DNA from: Legionella santicrucis
GTDB lineage: Bacteria; Pseudomonadota; Gammaproteobacteria; Legionellales; Legionellaceae
Length of the DNA: 58,921 nucleotides
Direction: 5' to 3'
Assembly (NCBI RefSeq): GCF_001468135.1
Contig: NZ_LNYU01000081.1
Coordinates: 257,062 to 315,982, forward strand
A program made the position numbers and the translations under genes. The notes beneath the pieces were generated by a model that saw only the letters and a program-made list of their open reading frames with translations, had not been told where the DNA came from and did no database searches. Of this stretch, positions 34,575 to 43,882 are shown piece by piece (the stretch's first letter is position 1; the number at the start of each line of letters is the position of its first letter).

Positions 34575-34847
34575 TTAATAAGACTTCATTATTTCTAAAT
34601 TAAACAAAGGTAACTGTCTCATCTCATATACCTTTTCTTGTTTTAATTTAATACCAACCCCTAAAAGTCTTACAGGAAGACGTTTTCGCGAGTATCCTTC
34701 TTGTATTAATCGGAATAAAATAGGCAAATCAATTTTATCACGTACTTGTTCTACCGTGGTTTGTTGAAAGTCATTAAATTTCAATTTAACAAAAAGAGTA
34801 TGAATTCCCGAAATCGTTCCTGCACGATGGATAATGAGCGGATTAAT
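34575..34847 (-). pseudogene. C-terminal fragment of DNA polymerase IV (DinB)
   Basis: Ninety codons of minus-strand sequence correspond to the end of the little-finger domain of DinB: TLFVKLKFNDFQQTT, then RLLGVGIKLK and the sliding-clamp-binding QLPLF near the end. The fragment begins directly after the alkB stop codon, in the same frame, with no start of its own. The catalytic palm and fingers are absent. It is a deletion relic. An internal ATG would give a 69-residue product without known function. Confidence 0.75.
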
Positions 34848-35915
34848 TCATAAAGCATTGTTTGCATTCACCTCTGCTCGCTTGGCGATCACCCGTTTAT
34901 CCATAACCCGTCGCCATAATGGAGGGAAAAGTGCTAGAATCATCATTCCTAAATACCCGGAAGGCAATTGCGGACTTGAATCAATATGTCTTAATATTTG
35001 ATAAGGACGTGCACCATAAGTATGATGATCAGAATGTCTTTGCAAATGAAAAAGAAGCATATTACTGAGCCAATGATTCGCATTCCATGAATGTTGAGGG
35101 GAAACTTTCTCATAATACCCATTTGCTAGTTTCTTACGCTCTAACCCATAGTGCTCAACATAGTTAATGATCTCAAGCAGTAAAATAGCAGTCAACGCCT
35201 GAAGAATAAAGAAAAAAAGAGCGCTCCACCCACCATAACAAAAAACAGCCAACGCCAAAATAATTGGGGCACTAATTATCCACCAAAATTGATTTTTTAA
35301 ATGATAAGGTGAATATCCTAAACGCTCTAAACGCTTACGTTCAATGAGCAAAGAAGATTGAAAAGAACCAATAAGTGTTCGTGGTAAAAACTGATATAAA
35401 CTTTCTCCTAATCGCGATGTCGCTGGATCTTTAGGTGTGGCTACATGAACATGATGCCCTCGAACATGCTCAATAAAAAAATGGCCATAGCCCACAGTTA
35501 CTAATAAAATTTTACTTAAAGTTTGATCAATTATGGAGTTTTTATGCATGAGTTCATGAGCAAGAGTAATGCCTACTCCCCCAGTAATAAGGCCTATTGA
35601 CACACTAAAGCCAATCAGCTCAATAAAACTTAAAGAATAATGAACAACAAGATAAACTGAAAAAGTCAAAACGCAGCATTGCAAAGGAACATAGAACCAT
35701 GTAAGAAGTTTGAAATAGCGTTCTTGTTGCAATTGTTGTTCTTCAGTAGTACTTGGATTACTTGGATCAATGAACCAATAATCAATGATCGGAACCACCG
35801 TAAATAATACAAAAAAAGGAAGAAATGTATAAAAATCACCGTAATAAAAACCAATAAAAGGCAATAGCACCAACAAATAAGCCAACATAAAACATAATTT
35901 TTTAGATAATTTCAT
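34848..35915 (-). CDS. alkB: Alkane 1-monooxygenase (AlkB family)
   Basis: A 355-residue integral-membrane di-iron hydroxylase. Histidine boxes are in place: HELMHK, EHVRGHHVHVATP, NYVEHYGLER and LQRHSDHHTYGARPYQ. About six membrane segments surround them. It inserts oxygen into the terminal methyl of medium-chain alkanes or related lipids, needing rubredoxin and a reductase that are not in this window. It is divergent from phaC with a shared 296-bp control region. Fatty-acid-like oxidation products could feed PHA synthesis (inference). Confidence 0.88.
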   Translation of the reverse strand: MKLSKKLCFMLAYLLVLLPFIGFYYGDFYTFLPFFVLFTVVPIIDYWFIDPSNPSTTEEQQLQQERYFKLLTWFYVPLQCCVLTFSVYLVVHYSLSFIELIGFSVSIGLITGGVGITLAHELMHKNSIIDQTLSKILLVTVGYGHFFIEHVRGHHVHVATPKDPATSRLGESLYQFLPRTLIGSFQSSLLIERKRLERLGYSPYHLKNQFWWIISAPIILALAVFCYGGWSALFFFILQALTAILLLEIINYVEHYGLERKKLANGYYEKVSPQHSWNANHWLSNMLLFHLQRHSDHHTYGARPYQILRHIDSSPQLPSGYLGMMILALFPPLWRRVMDKRVIAKRAEVNANNAL

Positions 35916-36211
35916 GGATCAACACCTTTCAGATCTTCTCTATAAAATAGAGAGAATACCTATAATAAAATAATAGCAACAGCAGAGCTAAGTATAAAGT
36001 TTTACAATCTTAACAAAAAGAATTTATAACAATCATTTCCTTGTTCAAAATAAACCTGAAAAACTAATACCATCATTATTCAAAAGCGATTATATCACCA
36101 CCCAATAATACCATCGTCAGAGCTGGTGCATACATAACTTTAAAAATAACACTATAATTTATATCAATGAACATTTTAAATCGATAATCGATATTCAAAG
36201 GATGGAATCAA
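35916..36211. promoter_or_regulatory. Divergent alkB/phaC intergenic region
   Basis: 296 bp separates two genes that diverge. AAGGA lies upstream of the phaC ATG. An ATCGAT-A-ATCGAT direct/palindromic doublet sits at about 36181-36193, close to the phaC start. No confident -35/-10 or known regulator site is visible. Confidence 0.4.
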
Positions 36212-37999
36212 ATGGCTACAAAAGGTCGTGTAAAAAAAAATAAGTCCACAAAAAAACAACCTGTTTTCCTAACAAATACAGCCGATATCGAAAGTTATTC
36301 TGAATATATGAATAAAATTGATGATTTTTTTTATTATATTAATAAATTATATCAAGCAAATCTAGGCAAGATTACTATGGGGATGAGTCCAGCTGTAATA
36401 GGAACTGCTCATTGTGCTTGGCTTTTGCAATTAGCTCAATCACCAGGACATCTCTTAGCACTGAATTTTTATCCTCTAATGCATACTCCCGAGTTTTTGA
36501 CTCATTTAATTTATGACAAACAACCAGCACAAGGAAAAGATGTCCGTTTTCATAAGGAAAATTGGCAATTATTGCCTTGGCGTTTCTATGCTGAAGTTTT
36601 TCTCCATATTGAAGATTGGTGGCGTCATGCTACAACAAAAGTACCTGGGCTATCTAATCGTTCAGAGCGCACTGTTTCTTTTTATATTCGCCAATTACTC
36701 GATGCTTTATCACCTTCAAATTTTGTCATGAGTAATCCGGATCTTTTTAATGAAACCATTCGCTCAGGTGGTGTAAATTTGATTCGTGGAACTCAAATTG
36801 CGTTTGATCACTTGTTGAGAAGGTTAGCTGGTTTACCGCCACCTGGGGCTGAAAAATTCAAACCCGGGAAAAATGTTGCAATTACCCCAGGCAAAGTAGT
36901 ATTCACAAATCACTTGATTGAATTAATTCAATATCAACCAAAAACTGACATGGTTTTTAAAGAACCGATTTTAATAGTGCCCGCCTGGATAATGAAATAT
37001 TACATTTTAGATTTATCTGCAAAAAATTCTTTAGTTAAGTGGCTTGTTGAACAAGGACACACAGTTTTTATTATTTCATGGCGTAATCCAGATGAAAATG
37101 ACCGAGACTTAGGAATGGATGAGTACTACCGTCAGGGTGCAATGGCGGCAATTGATGTGGTCAATGATATTTTACCTAAAACAAAAATTCATTTGATGGG
37201 ATATTGCCTTGGTGGCACACTCACGATGATCGTCGCTGCTGCAATGGCAAGAAATCATGATAATCGCCTTAAAAGCCTTTCTCTACTAGCAGCACAAGGA
37301 GATTTTACGAAAGCCGGTGAACTCATGCTGTTTATTAACGAAAGCGAAATAAATTTTCTCAAAAATATGATGTGGGAAAAAGGCTATCTGGATCCCAAAC
37401 ACATGGCAGGTTCTTTTCAGATGTTACGTACCTACGATCTGATTTGGTCAAAAATGATTGATGATTATATGACAGGGACAAAACGAGGTATGATTGATCT
37501 ACTTGCCTGGAATGCTGATGCAACTCGTATGCCCTATAAAATGCATACAGAATACCTTGATAAGCTATTCCTTCATAATGAATTTGCAGAAGGACATTTT
37601 CGTGTAGAAGATGAAATAGTAGCACCTAGTAATGTGCATTTGCCTATTTTTGCAGTAAGCCCTGAAAAAGATCATATTGCTCCGTGGGAGTCTGTATATA
37701 AAATACATTTAATGATGCACACAGATATTACGTTTGTACTAACAAATGGTGGTCACAACGCAGGAATTGTTAGTGAACCTAATCATCCTAGACGTTTTTA
37801 TTTTATTCATGAAAACAAAAAAAACATGCCTTATATTGGCCCCAAAAAATGGTTGAATAAAGCAGAAAAAAGAGAGGGTTCTTGGTGGATAGCCTGGCAT
37901 GATTGGTTAGTAAATAACAGTTCGCAAAAACTAGTTCCACCACCAGATATTGACCCATCGCTGCCTGATGCCCCAGGAAAATATGTGTTCCAAAAATAG
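36212..37999 (+). CDS. phaC: Class I poly(3-hydroxyalkanoate) synthase
   Basis: A 595-residue PHA polymerase. The lipase-like box GYCLGGT places the catalytic Cys at residue 332; the catalytic Asp is in SPEKDHIAPW and the His in NGGHNAG. The N-terminal PhaC_N domain (about 80-250) with PSNFVMSNPDLF and FWRNPDENDRD-type stretches is complete, and length is normal. It polymerises (R)-3-hydroxyacyl-CoA into storage granules. Monomers could come from the MaoC hydratase encoded at 12-13 kb. Good AAGGA ribosome-binding site. No phaA/phaB adjoin. Confidence 0.95.
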   Translation: MATKGRVKKNKSTKKQPVFLTNTADIESYSEYMNKIDDFFYYINKLYQANLGKITMGMSPAVIGTAHCAWLLQLAQSPGHLLALNFYPLMHTPEFLTHLIYDKQPAQGKDVRFHKENWQLLPWRFYAEVFLHIEDWWRHATTKVPGLSNRSERTVSFYIRQLLDALSPSNFVMSNPDLFNETIRSGGVNLIRGTQIAFDHLLRRLAGLPPPGAEKFKPGKNVAITPGKVVFTNHLIELIQYQPKTDMVFKEPILIVPAWIMKYYILDLSAKNSLVKWLVEQGHTVFIISWRNPDENDRDLGMDEYYRQGAMAAIDVVNDILPKTKIHLMGYCLGGTLTMIVAAAMARNHDNRLKSLSLLAAQGDFTKAGELMLFINESEINFLKNMMWEKGYLDPKHMAGSFQMLRTYDLIWSKMIDDYMTGTKRGMIDLLAWNADATRMPYKMHTEYLDKLFLHNEFAEGHFRVEDEIVAPSNVHLPIFAVSPEKDHIAPWESVYKIHLMMHTDITFVLTNGGHNAGIVSEPNHPRRFYFIHENKKNMPYIGPKKWLNKAEKREGSWWIAWHDWLVNNSSQKLVPPPDIDPSLPDAPGKYVFQK

Positions 38000-38088
38000 G
38001 CTACTTCAGAGATATAATCTAATATATTGCCTCCCAATGGCTGTAGTCTCTGATATACATATGCAATGACTATAGGAACAGAATAGCC

Positions 38089-38191
38089 ATGAGTAAATCA
38101 GCACTATCAAAAACGCCTATGAAAAACGAAAACTTCAAAGATACTCTAACCAAAAAGTAGCTCATATTCTACTTTGCTAATAAGAGCTACT
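38089..38191 (+). other. Tiny ORF with two competing hairpins downstream of phaC
   Basis: A 23-codon frame (38089-38160) has AGGA about 11 nt upstream. Over its end, AAAGTAG (38154-38160) can pair with CTACTTT (38169-38175), or AGTAGCTC (38156-38163) with GAGCTACT (38184-38191); the two stems exclude each other. This could be only a terminator region for phaC, or a leader-type switch. Confidence 0.35.
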
Positions 38192-38199
38192 CGTACTAT

Positions 38200-38412
38200 T
38201 TATAAAGAGGGAAGTAAACTTTTACCTGTTACTGGTTGGGTGTAGACTCCGCTCTCATATTGTTGCCAGTTCGCGGCGGGTTTAATACCACACTTTTTTG
38301 AAACCATGTGCCATCCCGGTTGATTCTTATGACATGCTGCTTGGGTAGGTCCTACTGCAATAATCATAGCAGTAGCGATTATTAATCCAGCTGCAGATGA
38401 TTTGATCTTCAT
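38200..38412 (-). CDS. Small secreted protein (70 aa)
   Basis: A 70-residue protein with a clear signal peptide (about residues 1-25, ending GPTQA) and a short mature part with two Cys and aromatic residues (CHKNQPGWHMVSKKCGIKPA). AGGAG lies before the ATG. Function unknown; a small periplasmic protein. Confidence 0.65.
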   Translation of the reverse strand: MKIKSSAAGLIIATAMIIAVGPTQAACHKNQPGWHMVSKKCGIKPAANWQQYESGVYTQPVTGKSLLPSL

Positions 38413-38582
38413 TTAAATCTCCTTATAACTTGCCACATTAAAAGACTCAATGTGAATCAATATGATTATATTATGTACAAAGAAGATATGCAAATTAGAG
38501 CCATTGTTATAATGACTATTTTTAGACTTATGCAGTATCGATAGAACAGAATCTGGCTTTAAGAGGATTAGCTACCACTTTG

Positions 38583-39347
38583 TTATAAAGGTTGTATTAT
38601 GCTCTCTTTTTTCGGCGTTATAGTATGCAGAGAAGTTTGTACCTTTTTAAGGTATTTTTTTAATTTTTTAACATAAAAATAGGCCGAATTACTGGTTATA
38701 TCAACAAGCATATAAATGCCCGCAATACCACAGGGCGTCACTGATGTTGGGATATAATTAGGATGATTGCCCAGAGCAAAATAATAAGACCACGCTGAAA
38801 AAGCGGTACCTAAAAATTCTAAATAGTAAGTTATGGCAAACATAGTCAAATAAAATAAAGGTTTTTTTCGTTGTCTAAGAATAACAAGAAAAAACAAATA
38901 TCCTAAAAAACCGGCAACATCATTTAGTAAAATTAAGGACATAAAACAGACAATAAAAGCAAATTTGTGCAAAAAGTTTTCAAAATTAATATGATACTTC
39001 CATATAAATGGTTGGCGAGATATTTGAAATACTATGGCATAGGTCACTGCATGTCCTAAAGGAATAAAAGGAGGAATGTTATCCAGATGATACCGATATA
39101 AGGTTAATATCTTTGATCCGATTACTTCCGCGCAAAAGCTCGCAACGATCATAATTAACATCAACCAATGTAATCTGCGGCCAGCAAAATAAAATATCCA
39201 ACCATAGATAAGGAACATAATTACATTAGTTATATCTTGTCCCACAAAAAAATGATCAGCAAACCAAGGACTATCCAAAAATACAAAAATAGGAGCACCC
39301 AACAAAACTGCAACAATTTGCATTTGAATGATGATATTTTTATTCAA
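38583..39347 (-). CDS. Multi-pass membrane protein, unknown
   Basis: A 254-residue protein with about seven hydrophobic helices and short loops; polar Lys-rich C-terminus (VKKLKKYLKKVQTS). No family recognised and no conserved catalytic motif seen. It is alone between the small secreted protein and a Gly-rich membrane protein on the other strand. It could be a carotenoid- or sterol-related membrane protein, but the sequence gives no support for a name. Confidence 0.65.
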   Translation of the reverse strand: MNKNIIIQMQIVAVLLGAPIFVFLDSPWFADHFFVGQDITNVIMFLIYGWIFYFAGRRLHWLMLIMIVASFCAEVIGSKILTLYRYHLDNIPPFIPLGHAVTYAIVFQISRQPFIWKYHINFENFLHKFAFIVCFMSLILLNDVAGFLGYLFFLVILRQRKKPLFYLTMFAITYYLEFLGTAFSAWSYYFALGNHPNYIPTSVTPCGIAGIYMLVDITSNSAYFYVKKLKKYLKKVQTSLHTITPKKESIIQPL

Positions 39348-39512
39348 AATTTGACAACCCCTCGTATGAATAGTACAAATTCTAATTCACTTCACGGTGA
39401 AAAAAATATCCTATTATCACTAGGTGCATAATACAAATATAAAGTGGATCAAATCAATTGGTCATGAATCAATCCCCACGCATATATTGTCTAGTATAGA
39501 ACACCACTTGTA

Positions 39513-40136
39513 TTGAATAAAGCAAAGAGAACTACTTCGATAAAGATTAGATTGTCAATAGATACCATTATTGTTAAATTAATAACATTAGAATGTGTGG
39601 GATTTCTAGCTATCATGAACATGAGCATTGAAAATGGTTTTTTATTTCTTCTAAATCTTTTAAAAAATCCTAATTTATATGTTGCAGCCGTCGTAGGCTC
39701 AGTCCCCGGAGGGATTACAGGAGGTGCTGTTGGTGCTTTATCTGGTGCTTTTATTACCCCTTTATTTGGATTATTTACCGGATATAAAGATTTTCAGTTT
39801 GGCATCGATGTAAATTTTATTGTTGGGAGCGCTTTTGGTTTTATTATTGGGATGTTCCTTGGAGGCGCACTAACAGGAAGCATAGCAATTTTTAAAATCT
39901 ATAAAAACAAAAATGAAATTGAAACACTTTCTAAGGACAATATTGCTGATATTTTCCTTCCTGCACTTGGAATTAGCATTGAACTATCTATTGGGATGGC
40001 CGTAGGTGCAGTAATTGGTAGCTTAAAGTTACTCGGTATAGGAACTGCTGTTGGAGCAGCAATAGGCACTGTCTTGATACTTATCACAACAGAAATAATA
40101 AAAATGAATGAAAAAAGAAAATTAAAGAAACATTGA
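39513..40136 (+). CDS. Gly-rich hydrophobic membrane protein, unknown
   Basis: Up to 207 residues with three Gly-rich hydrophobic blocks (about 60-95, 105-130 and 155-195), reminiscent of membrane-inserting glycine-zipper proteins. The only long reading starts at a TTG (39513) without a clear ribosome-binding site; the ATG at 39615 would shorten it by 34 residues. C-terminal KMNEKRKLKKH is basic. No family recognised. Start and expression uncertain. Confidence 0.5.
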   Translation: MNKAKRTTSIKIRLSIDTIIVKLITLECVGFLAIMNMSIENGFLFLLNLLKNPNLYVAAVVGSVPGGITGGAVGALSGAFITPLFGLFTGYKDFQFGIDVNFIVGSAFGFIIGMFLGGALTGSIAIFKIYKNKNEIETLSKDNIADIFLPALGISIELSIGMAVGAVIGSLKLLGIGTAVGAAIGTVLILITTEIIKMNEKRKLKKH

Positions 40137-40186
40137 GTTAAGATTGCCGCAGGCAACAAGCCCAATGTTTTCATTGTTCGCTTTAA

Positions 40187-40657
40187 TTATATTTTAAATG
40201 GAAGATACATCGTTAAAAGAGTATTCGTTGTAATTAAATGTTCACTCAGTACTTTTGCGATATTATAAGAAATCAATAATGCATCCAATTCCTTTGAGTA
40301 AATACGTATCCTGAAGTCTTCGCCTTCAATTTTTAATAGCCGAGAATCGACCAACGCGCGAACCGATGCAGAACGTTTTTGTTGACCAAATACACATAAC
40401 TCCCCTATTAAAGCTCCTCTCTCGCGTGTGCCAATGACTTGCGGTTTCTGGGAATCTGATTTTGCTATGCCTTGATCTAATACAACTTCTAATTTTCCCT
40501 GTTCAACAATATACATCGCATCACCGATTTCATTTTGATGAAAAAGAAACTCACCCTGAAGAAGCTCAACATGCACGCAACTTGCCAAAAATTCATCAAT
40601 ATATTGTTCATCTACTCCTCTAAATAAGGAACAATTATGTAAATCAAATTCCTCCAT
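40187..40657 (-). CDS. Cyclic-nucleotide-binding domain protein
   Basis: A 156-residue single CAP-type sensor domain without a DNA-binding helix-turn-helix. The phosphate-binding cassette reads GALIGELCVFGQQKRSASV, with the key Gly-Glu and Arg conserved, so it should bind cAMP or cGMP. It lies 52 bp downstream of kup on the same strand, suggesting that it acts on the potassium transporter or on another protein in response to a cyclic nucleotide. No output domain is visible. Confidence 0.85.
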   Translation of the reverse strand: MEEFDLHNCSLFRGVDEQYIDEFLASCVHVELLQGEFLFHQNEIGDAMYIVEQGKLEVVLDQGIAKSDSQKPQVIGTRERGALIGELCVFGQQKRSASVRALVDSRLLKIEGEDFRIRIYSKELDALLISYNIAKVLSEHLITTNTLLTMYLPFKI

Positions 40658-40709
40658 GCGATAATCCTTAATCTTTAGCTATCCAATATTGACCGATTTT
40701 TAATTGGAT

Positions 40710-42590
40710 TTAAAATTGATAATATGTACCTAATGCAATCGTTTTATTGTAAGGTAAACGATAAAACTGAATATCGGGTACAGCATTACGTATCATGAGA
40801 GAAAATAAATGTTTTTGCCATAAGCACATACCTTTAAGTCTTTCTCTTGTCATTTCGACAAAAACAATCTCTATAAAATAAATTAATTTATTTTTACTGA
40901 TTTCAAACGGCAATTGAACTCTTTGAAACAGTTCGTCTAAGATATTAGGTAAATTAATATCTTCAGTAAATCCAAAATGAATATAAATGAGATATAATCC
41001 TTTTGCTTTTGTAATGAGTTCAAATTTATTTTCAAGAGGAATATAAGGCTTATTTTCAATTTTAACACTTAAAAAAACCATATTCTCCGAAAAAATACGA
41101 TTGAGTCGCAGATGATGTAAAAGACTGTCGCCATCACGATCATAAGGATCAATAATATATACTCCCCCTGTTCCAGATTGTCTTGAAATTTTATTTTGAT
41201 TTAATTCATCAATGATAAATGCATCCATTAAAGCATCTCTATGATGTAATTCGCGTAGCTTCTCGAAGCCACAATGCCAAGTATACATCACAATAACACC
41301 AAGAAATGCAATTAAAATAGGAATCCAACCTCCAGTCAAAAACTTAGAGCTATTTCCTGCCAAAAATCCAAGTTCAATAATCAAAATTAAAGGGAAAACA
41401 ATTAACTTGAGCACATTCCAACGCCAACAACGATATGCAATGATCCCTACTAAAATAGTGGTGATAAGCATATCTAAATTAACAGCAATTCCGTAAGCAT
41501 CTGCGAGGTTTGATGATGATCTAAAAGTTAATACAAGCGCACATGTACCTATAGCTAAAATAAAATTTATAGCAGGTAAATACACTTGGCCTTTTTCAAT
41601 TTTGGATGTATATACAATCTTAAGCCTTGGAATTAGGTTAAGTAATGCTGTTTGTTTTAAAATAGAAAATGCCGCAGAAATAATTGCCTGTGAAGCAACA
41701 ATAGTTGCAGCCGTAGCCAAAATCACCATAATAGGAAGAAACCAATGTGGCGACAAACTGTAAAATGGATAGCTGATCTCTTCTGGATGCATTAATACAA
41801 GAGCACCTTGACCAAAATAACATAAAAATAATCCAGGAAAAACGATAGTAAACCATCCTATTCGAATAGCTTTTTTGCCAAAATGTCCTAAATCAGCGAA
41901 TAATGCTTCACCACCCGTCATCACTAAAAATATTCCACCCAATATAAAAAGAGCAAACTGCTTATGTAATATAAAAAAATGAATCGCATAATAAGGATTA
42001 ATTGCCGTAAGTACTTCAGGGTTCTGAATAATTTGTAAAAAACCCAAAGTTCCTATTGTGATAAACCAAATCATCATAATAGGGGCAAAAAAAACACCAA
42101 TTTTCCCGGTACCTACTCGTTGCAGCTTAAATAACAGCACTAAAATAATTAAAGTAACTGGTAGAATATACTTGGATAAATGTGGCGATAATGGTTCAAG
42201 CCCCTCTACAGCACTTAATATGGATATTGCTGGGGTTAATATTCCATCACCAATAATAAGCCCTATCCCAATAAGAGTAATAAATAACAGCCAAGCTCCT
42301 GTTTTTTTCATTTTCTGTCTTAGGATTCCAGCTAAGGCCATAATACCGCCTTCACCATCATTGTCTGCACGAAAAACAATCAGGAGATATTTAAAACTGA
42401 CTATGATGAACAAAGACCAAAAAATGAGTGATAAAATCCCATAAACATTATAATCACTAATCGGCAAATACGTTATTACTTGGCTAAATGCATAAAGAGG
42501 GCTTGTGCCTATATCACCAAAAACAACTCCTAGGGCCGCAAATGATAAGTTGAATTGATTTGTTTTCTCTGGTGAGGATTCATCCATCAT
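40710..42590 (-). CDS. kup: Kup-family potassium uptake protein
   Basis: A 626-residue K+ transporter with about 12 membrane helices and a cytosolic C-terminal domain. The N-terminal ALGVVFGDIGTSPLYA signature is intact, as are RADNDGEGGIMAL and GDGILTPAISILSA. Length matches the family. It imports potassium with protons at low pH. The gene for a cNMP-binding protein follows closely and may encode a regulator. Confidence 0.95.
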   Translation of the reverse strand: MMDESSPEKTNQFNLSFAALGVVFGDIGTSPLYAFSQVITYLPISDYNVYGILSLIFWSLFIIVSFKYLLIVFRADNDGEGGIMALAGILRQKMKKTGAWLLFITLIGIGLIIGDGILTPAISILSAVEGLEPLSPHLSKYILPVTLIILVLLFKLQRVGTGKIGVFFAPIMMIWFITIGTLGFLQIIQNPEVLTAINPYYAIHFFILHKQFALFILGGIFLVMTGGEALFADLGHFGKKAIRIGWFTIVFPGLFLCYFGQGALVLMHPEEISYPFYSLSPHWFLPIMVILATAATIVASQAIISAAFSILKQTALLNLIPRLKIVYTSKIEKGQVYLPAINFILAIGTCALVLTFRSSSNLADAYGIAVNLDMLITTILVGIIAYRCWRWNVLKLIVFPLILIIELGFLAGNSSKFLTGGWIPILIAFLGVIVMYTWHCGFEKLRELHHRDALMDAFIIDELNQNKISRQSGTGGVYIIDPYDRDGDSLLHHLRLNRIFSENMVFLSVKIENKPYIPLENKFELITKAKGLYLIYIHFGFTEDINLPNILDELFQRVQLPFEISKNKLIYFIEIVFVEMTRERLKGMCLWQKHLFSLMIRNAVPDIQFYRLPYNKTIALGTYYQF

Positions 42591-42691
42591 TTAGGCCTAC
42601 TCCAATTTTAATACCAGATCCTTTGTTATTAAATTGAGTATAGTACTCTCTAAGATAAAAAAGTAAATTTTCTTCAGATATCATATACCTA

Positions 42692-43576
42692 GTGAACACC
42701 CATTCTCAACTTTGCATGATTGGCTTAACCACTAAAATTAAGGTACAGAATCGCTGTTTTTGTACTGTTAAAAAGCCACTGGCCACTCTTGTGCTAACAG
42801 CAACGAATGCTACAATATGGCGCATGGAGATCAAATTAAGTACTCAACCAATGAAGCTCCCCTTACAAGAACCCCTCTTTGCCAAATACCTGTATCTAAG
42901 CTCAGACAACATTCTGCATGCATGGATGCCCATAGTCAGTGGGGAAGCCATAGGACTGGATAATACCTGCAAAGCGGTTTATGCCCTACAGGAATTTTTT
43001 GGCAAGGGCTCTAACTCAAACAAAAAAGTCTCTCTCAACAGCTCACTATTGGCGTATCAAGAGGCATTGGAAAGTGATTTTTGTCTATTGAATCTATTGG
43101 AAACAAACTCGCATCTTGTCAAACAAAAACTAGAACGATTGACACAGATAAATTGTTATTTGGAGACAATCAAGCATCTGGAGAAACATGAAGAATTAAA
43201 CTGTTTAAATTCAGGCTTTCCAAGTTATCCAAGACCGCTGGAAGGGTTGATGCAAGGCGAAACATCCAATTTATACAGCATAATCTTACACCCTACACAC
43301 CAAGATGCCTTCCTTCGCTCAGAAGGAGCCAACCCACTATTCAGTGTTGCACACATAAGCGTGGCAAGAGGCATTCACCACACCGAATCGCTACTACAAC
43401 AAGCGCTGATTCAAGCATATGGGCCCTTGAACTATGAGCGTAAGGACTTAAAATCTCAAGTGATTGAAAAGACCGCATTGATAAGACGAGAACAAAAGAC
43501 CTCAAGCAATCTCTTGGAAATCTTGCTGCACCATCAATCTTACAGGAACCCACTTTCTCCAACAACAGTTCAATAG
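42692..43576 (+). CDS. Unknown protein, up to 294 aa, in a decayed mobile region
   Basis: An open frame of 294 codons with a less AT-rich composition than its neighbours. The first 44 residues look non-protein-like, and a start at 42824 (MEIKLSTQPMKLPLQEP) is more plausible. The remainder is helical with no signal peptide or membrane segment; it contains KLERLTQINCYLETIKHLE and a possible HPTHQD loop. No family recognised. It is adjacent to an intron reverse-transcriptase remnant, so transfer is likely. It may be an effector fragment or a relic. Confidence 0.45.
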   Translation: MNTHSQLCMIGLTTKIKVQNRCFCTVKKPLATLVLTATNATIWRMEIKLSTQPMKLPLQEPLFAKYLYLSSDNILHAWMPIVSGEAIGLDNTCKAVYALQEFFGKGSNSNKKVSLNSSLLAYQEALESDFCLLNLLETNSHLVKQKLERLTQINCYLETIKHLEKHEELNCLNSGFPSYPRPLEGLMQGETSNLYSIILHPTHQDAFLRSEGANPLFSVAHISVARGIHHTESLLQQALIQAYGPLNYERKDLKSQVIEKTALIRREQKTSSNLLEILLHHQSYRNPLSPTTVQ

Positions 43577-43585
43577 CAATACCAG

Positions 43586-43798
43586 CTATTTGAGCATCAT
43601 AACAAGTATGAATAAATTGGGATAAAAGGGTTGAGACTCTAGCTTTGACTCGTCCTCATCCACAATGCACGTTCTAATTGACGTTTTTGTGTGGCATAAG
43701 ATAATGATGCCGTCTTGATAACGCAGATAGACCACGCCCATTGTATCAAATGCATCATCCTGTGGTTTTAAATACAGTGCGCTAATAAATGGGGACAA
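43586..43798 (-). pseudogene. Remnant of a group II intron-type reverse transcriptase
   Basis: The minus strand reads SPFISALYLKPQDDAFDTMG then VVYLRYQDGIIIL. This is the RT palm region (ALYLxPLDD..., then Y-x-DD) of intron-type reverse transcriptases, but the catalytic YxDD is YQDG. Just after it, removing one A restores TKRQLERAL, the usual next segment, so it is also frameshifted. No start, maturase or endonuclease part remains. Inactive. Confidence 0.65.
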
Positions 43799-43882
43799 GG
43801 ACCAAAAAGCACAATGCCATTATCGGTGTTTTTATATCCTCTAGATGATTCAATGGGATTTCTGACAATTGATTGGACGTTA

